Below, piece after piece: positions 5,521 to 5,660 of a stretch of 5,660 nt of DNA. The first letter of the stretch is position 1, and the number at the start of each line of letters is the position of its first letter. The stretch is from assembly GCA_005881995.1 (NCBI GenBank), contig VBHV01000623.1, positions 1 to 5,660 of the forward strand, read 5' to 3'. The notes under the pieces were generated by a model. It saw nothing but the letters and a program-made list of their open reading frames with translations. It did not search any database and had not been told where the DNA came from. Origin of the DNA: Chloroflexota bacterium (GTDB lineage: Bacteria > Chloroflexota > Ktedonobacteria > Ktedonobacterales > Ktedonobacteraceae). A program made the position numbers and the translations under genes.

Positions 5521-5526
5521 AAGGAG
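5521..5526 (+). promoter_or_regulatory. AAGGAG ribosome binding site
   Basis: AAGGAG, extended by A at 5520, stands 9 nt before the ATG at 5536. It is the main support for calling the edge-truncated plus-strand gene instead of the antisense frames in this stretch. Confidence 0.7.
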
Positions 5527-5535
5527 CTTGCAAGC

Positions 5536-5660
5536 ATGTGGAATAGATATCGACCATACCGGAGGGGAATACGGTTTTTCCCTCATATCGTCCCAATAGC
5601 GTTTCCGCTGATCTTCCCATTTGGACTCTGGCTGTCCTTCTTCGTGTTCCATATAGTGTT
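5536..5660 (+). CDS. Small Arg-rich aromatic membrane protein, 3' truncated by the window
   Basis: An open frame from ATG at 5536 continues without a stop to the window edge (41 full codons). The N-terminus is strongly basic and aromatic (M-W-N-R-Y-R-P-Y-R-R, five Arg within the first 13 residues). A Phe/Pro/Ile/Leu-rich hydrophobic stretch (about 14-41) follows and looks like a membrane segment; by the positive-inside rule the basic start would lie in the cytoplasm. The good ribosome site, upstream TATAAT and codon-by-codon membrane-like composition support a real gene. Antisense frames here (5438-5620 and 5464-5652) have no upstream site and no family features. The family is not recognised and the function is unknown. 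Confidence 0.65.
   Translation, partial: MWNRYRPYRRGIRFFPHIVPIAFPLIFPFGLWLSFFVFHIV

Noticed and set aside
5438..5652. Minus-strand 60- and 62-aa frames at the right edge
   Set aside because: They are antisense to a plus-strand gene with a strong ribosome site, and their carboxy-terminal halves are Cys-rich shadow translations without motifs.

Overview
This 5.66 kb window looks like chromosomal DNA from a Gram-positive-type environmental bacterium. A Chloroflexota lineage such as Ktedonobacterales is the best guess. That rests on gene style, not on a marker gene: a two-module zinc-ribbon protein with a CxxC-x17-CxxC second module and an RG-rich tail, a Thr-rich lipoprotein stalk, and a large membrane FHA protein beside an exported transglutaminase-like protein. 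No rRNA, tRNA, transposase, CRISPR array or phage gene is visible.

Layout, left to right. Positions 1-110 hold nothing I can call. Positions 111-791 (minus) encode a lipoprotein with a Thr/Ser/Pro stalk and two DUF5666-like beta modules; its upstream region has a perfect dyad, TTGTGAA-GT-TTCACAA. A strong 16-bp hairpin (1003-1046) ends the next minus-strand gene, a 145-aa zinc-ribbon protein (1065-1502). That gene has an extended -10 promoter about 230 nt upstream, so its mRNA should carry a leader of about 220 nt, which contains a long-range helix and several hairpins. Divergent to it is a metallo-beta-lactamase-fold protein (1855-2622, plus) with a TTG start behind a perfect AGGAGG; two of its canonical metal ligands are replaced.

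The metallo-beta-lactamase-fold gene converges on a two-gene minus-strand operon. The gap between them (2623-2702) contains six G-runs, a G-quadruplex-type motif. The operon starts from a near-ideal promoter (5346-5374). It encodes an exported, membrane-anchored transglutaminase-like protein with a complete Cys-His-Asp triad (4212-5321), then a three-pass membrane protein with two FHA domains (2703-4211). The two ORFs lie in the same frame, separated only by one TAA codon, with the second starting at the next codon (TTG). At the right edge, divergent from this operon, a small Arg-rich aromatic membrane protein begins at 5536 and runs off the window.

The operon pairs an extracytoplasmic cysteine-enzyme fold with a cytoplasmic phosphothreonine-binding module, so envelope signalling or phosphorylation-controlled assembly is a reasonable but unproven idea. 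I do not see a convincing complete novel system. The best leads are the same-frame stop/start junction, the structured leader of the zinc-ribbon gene, the altered metal site of the metallo-beta-lactamase-fold protein, and the G-run cluster between convergent genes.
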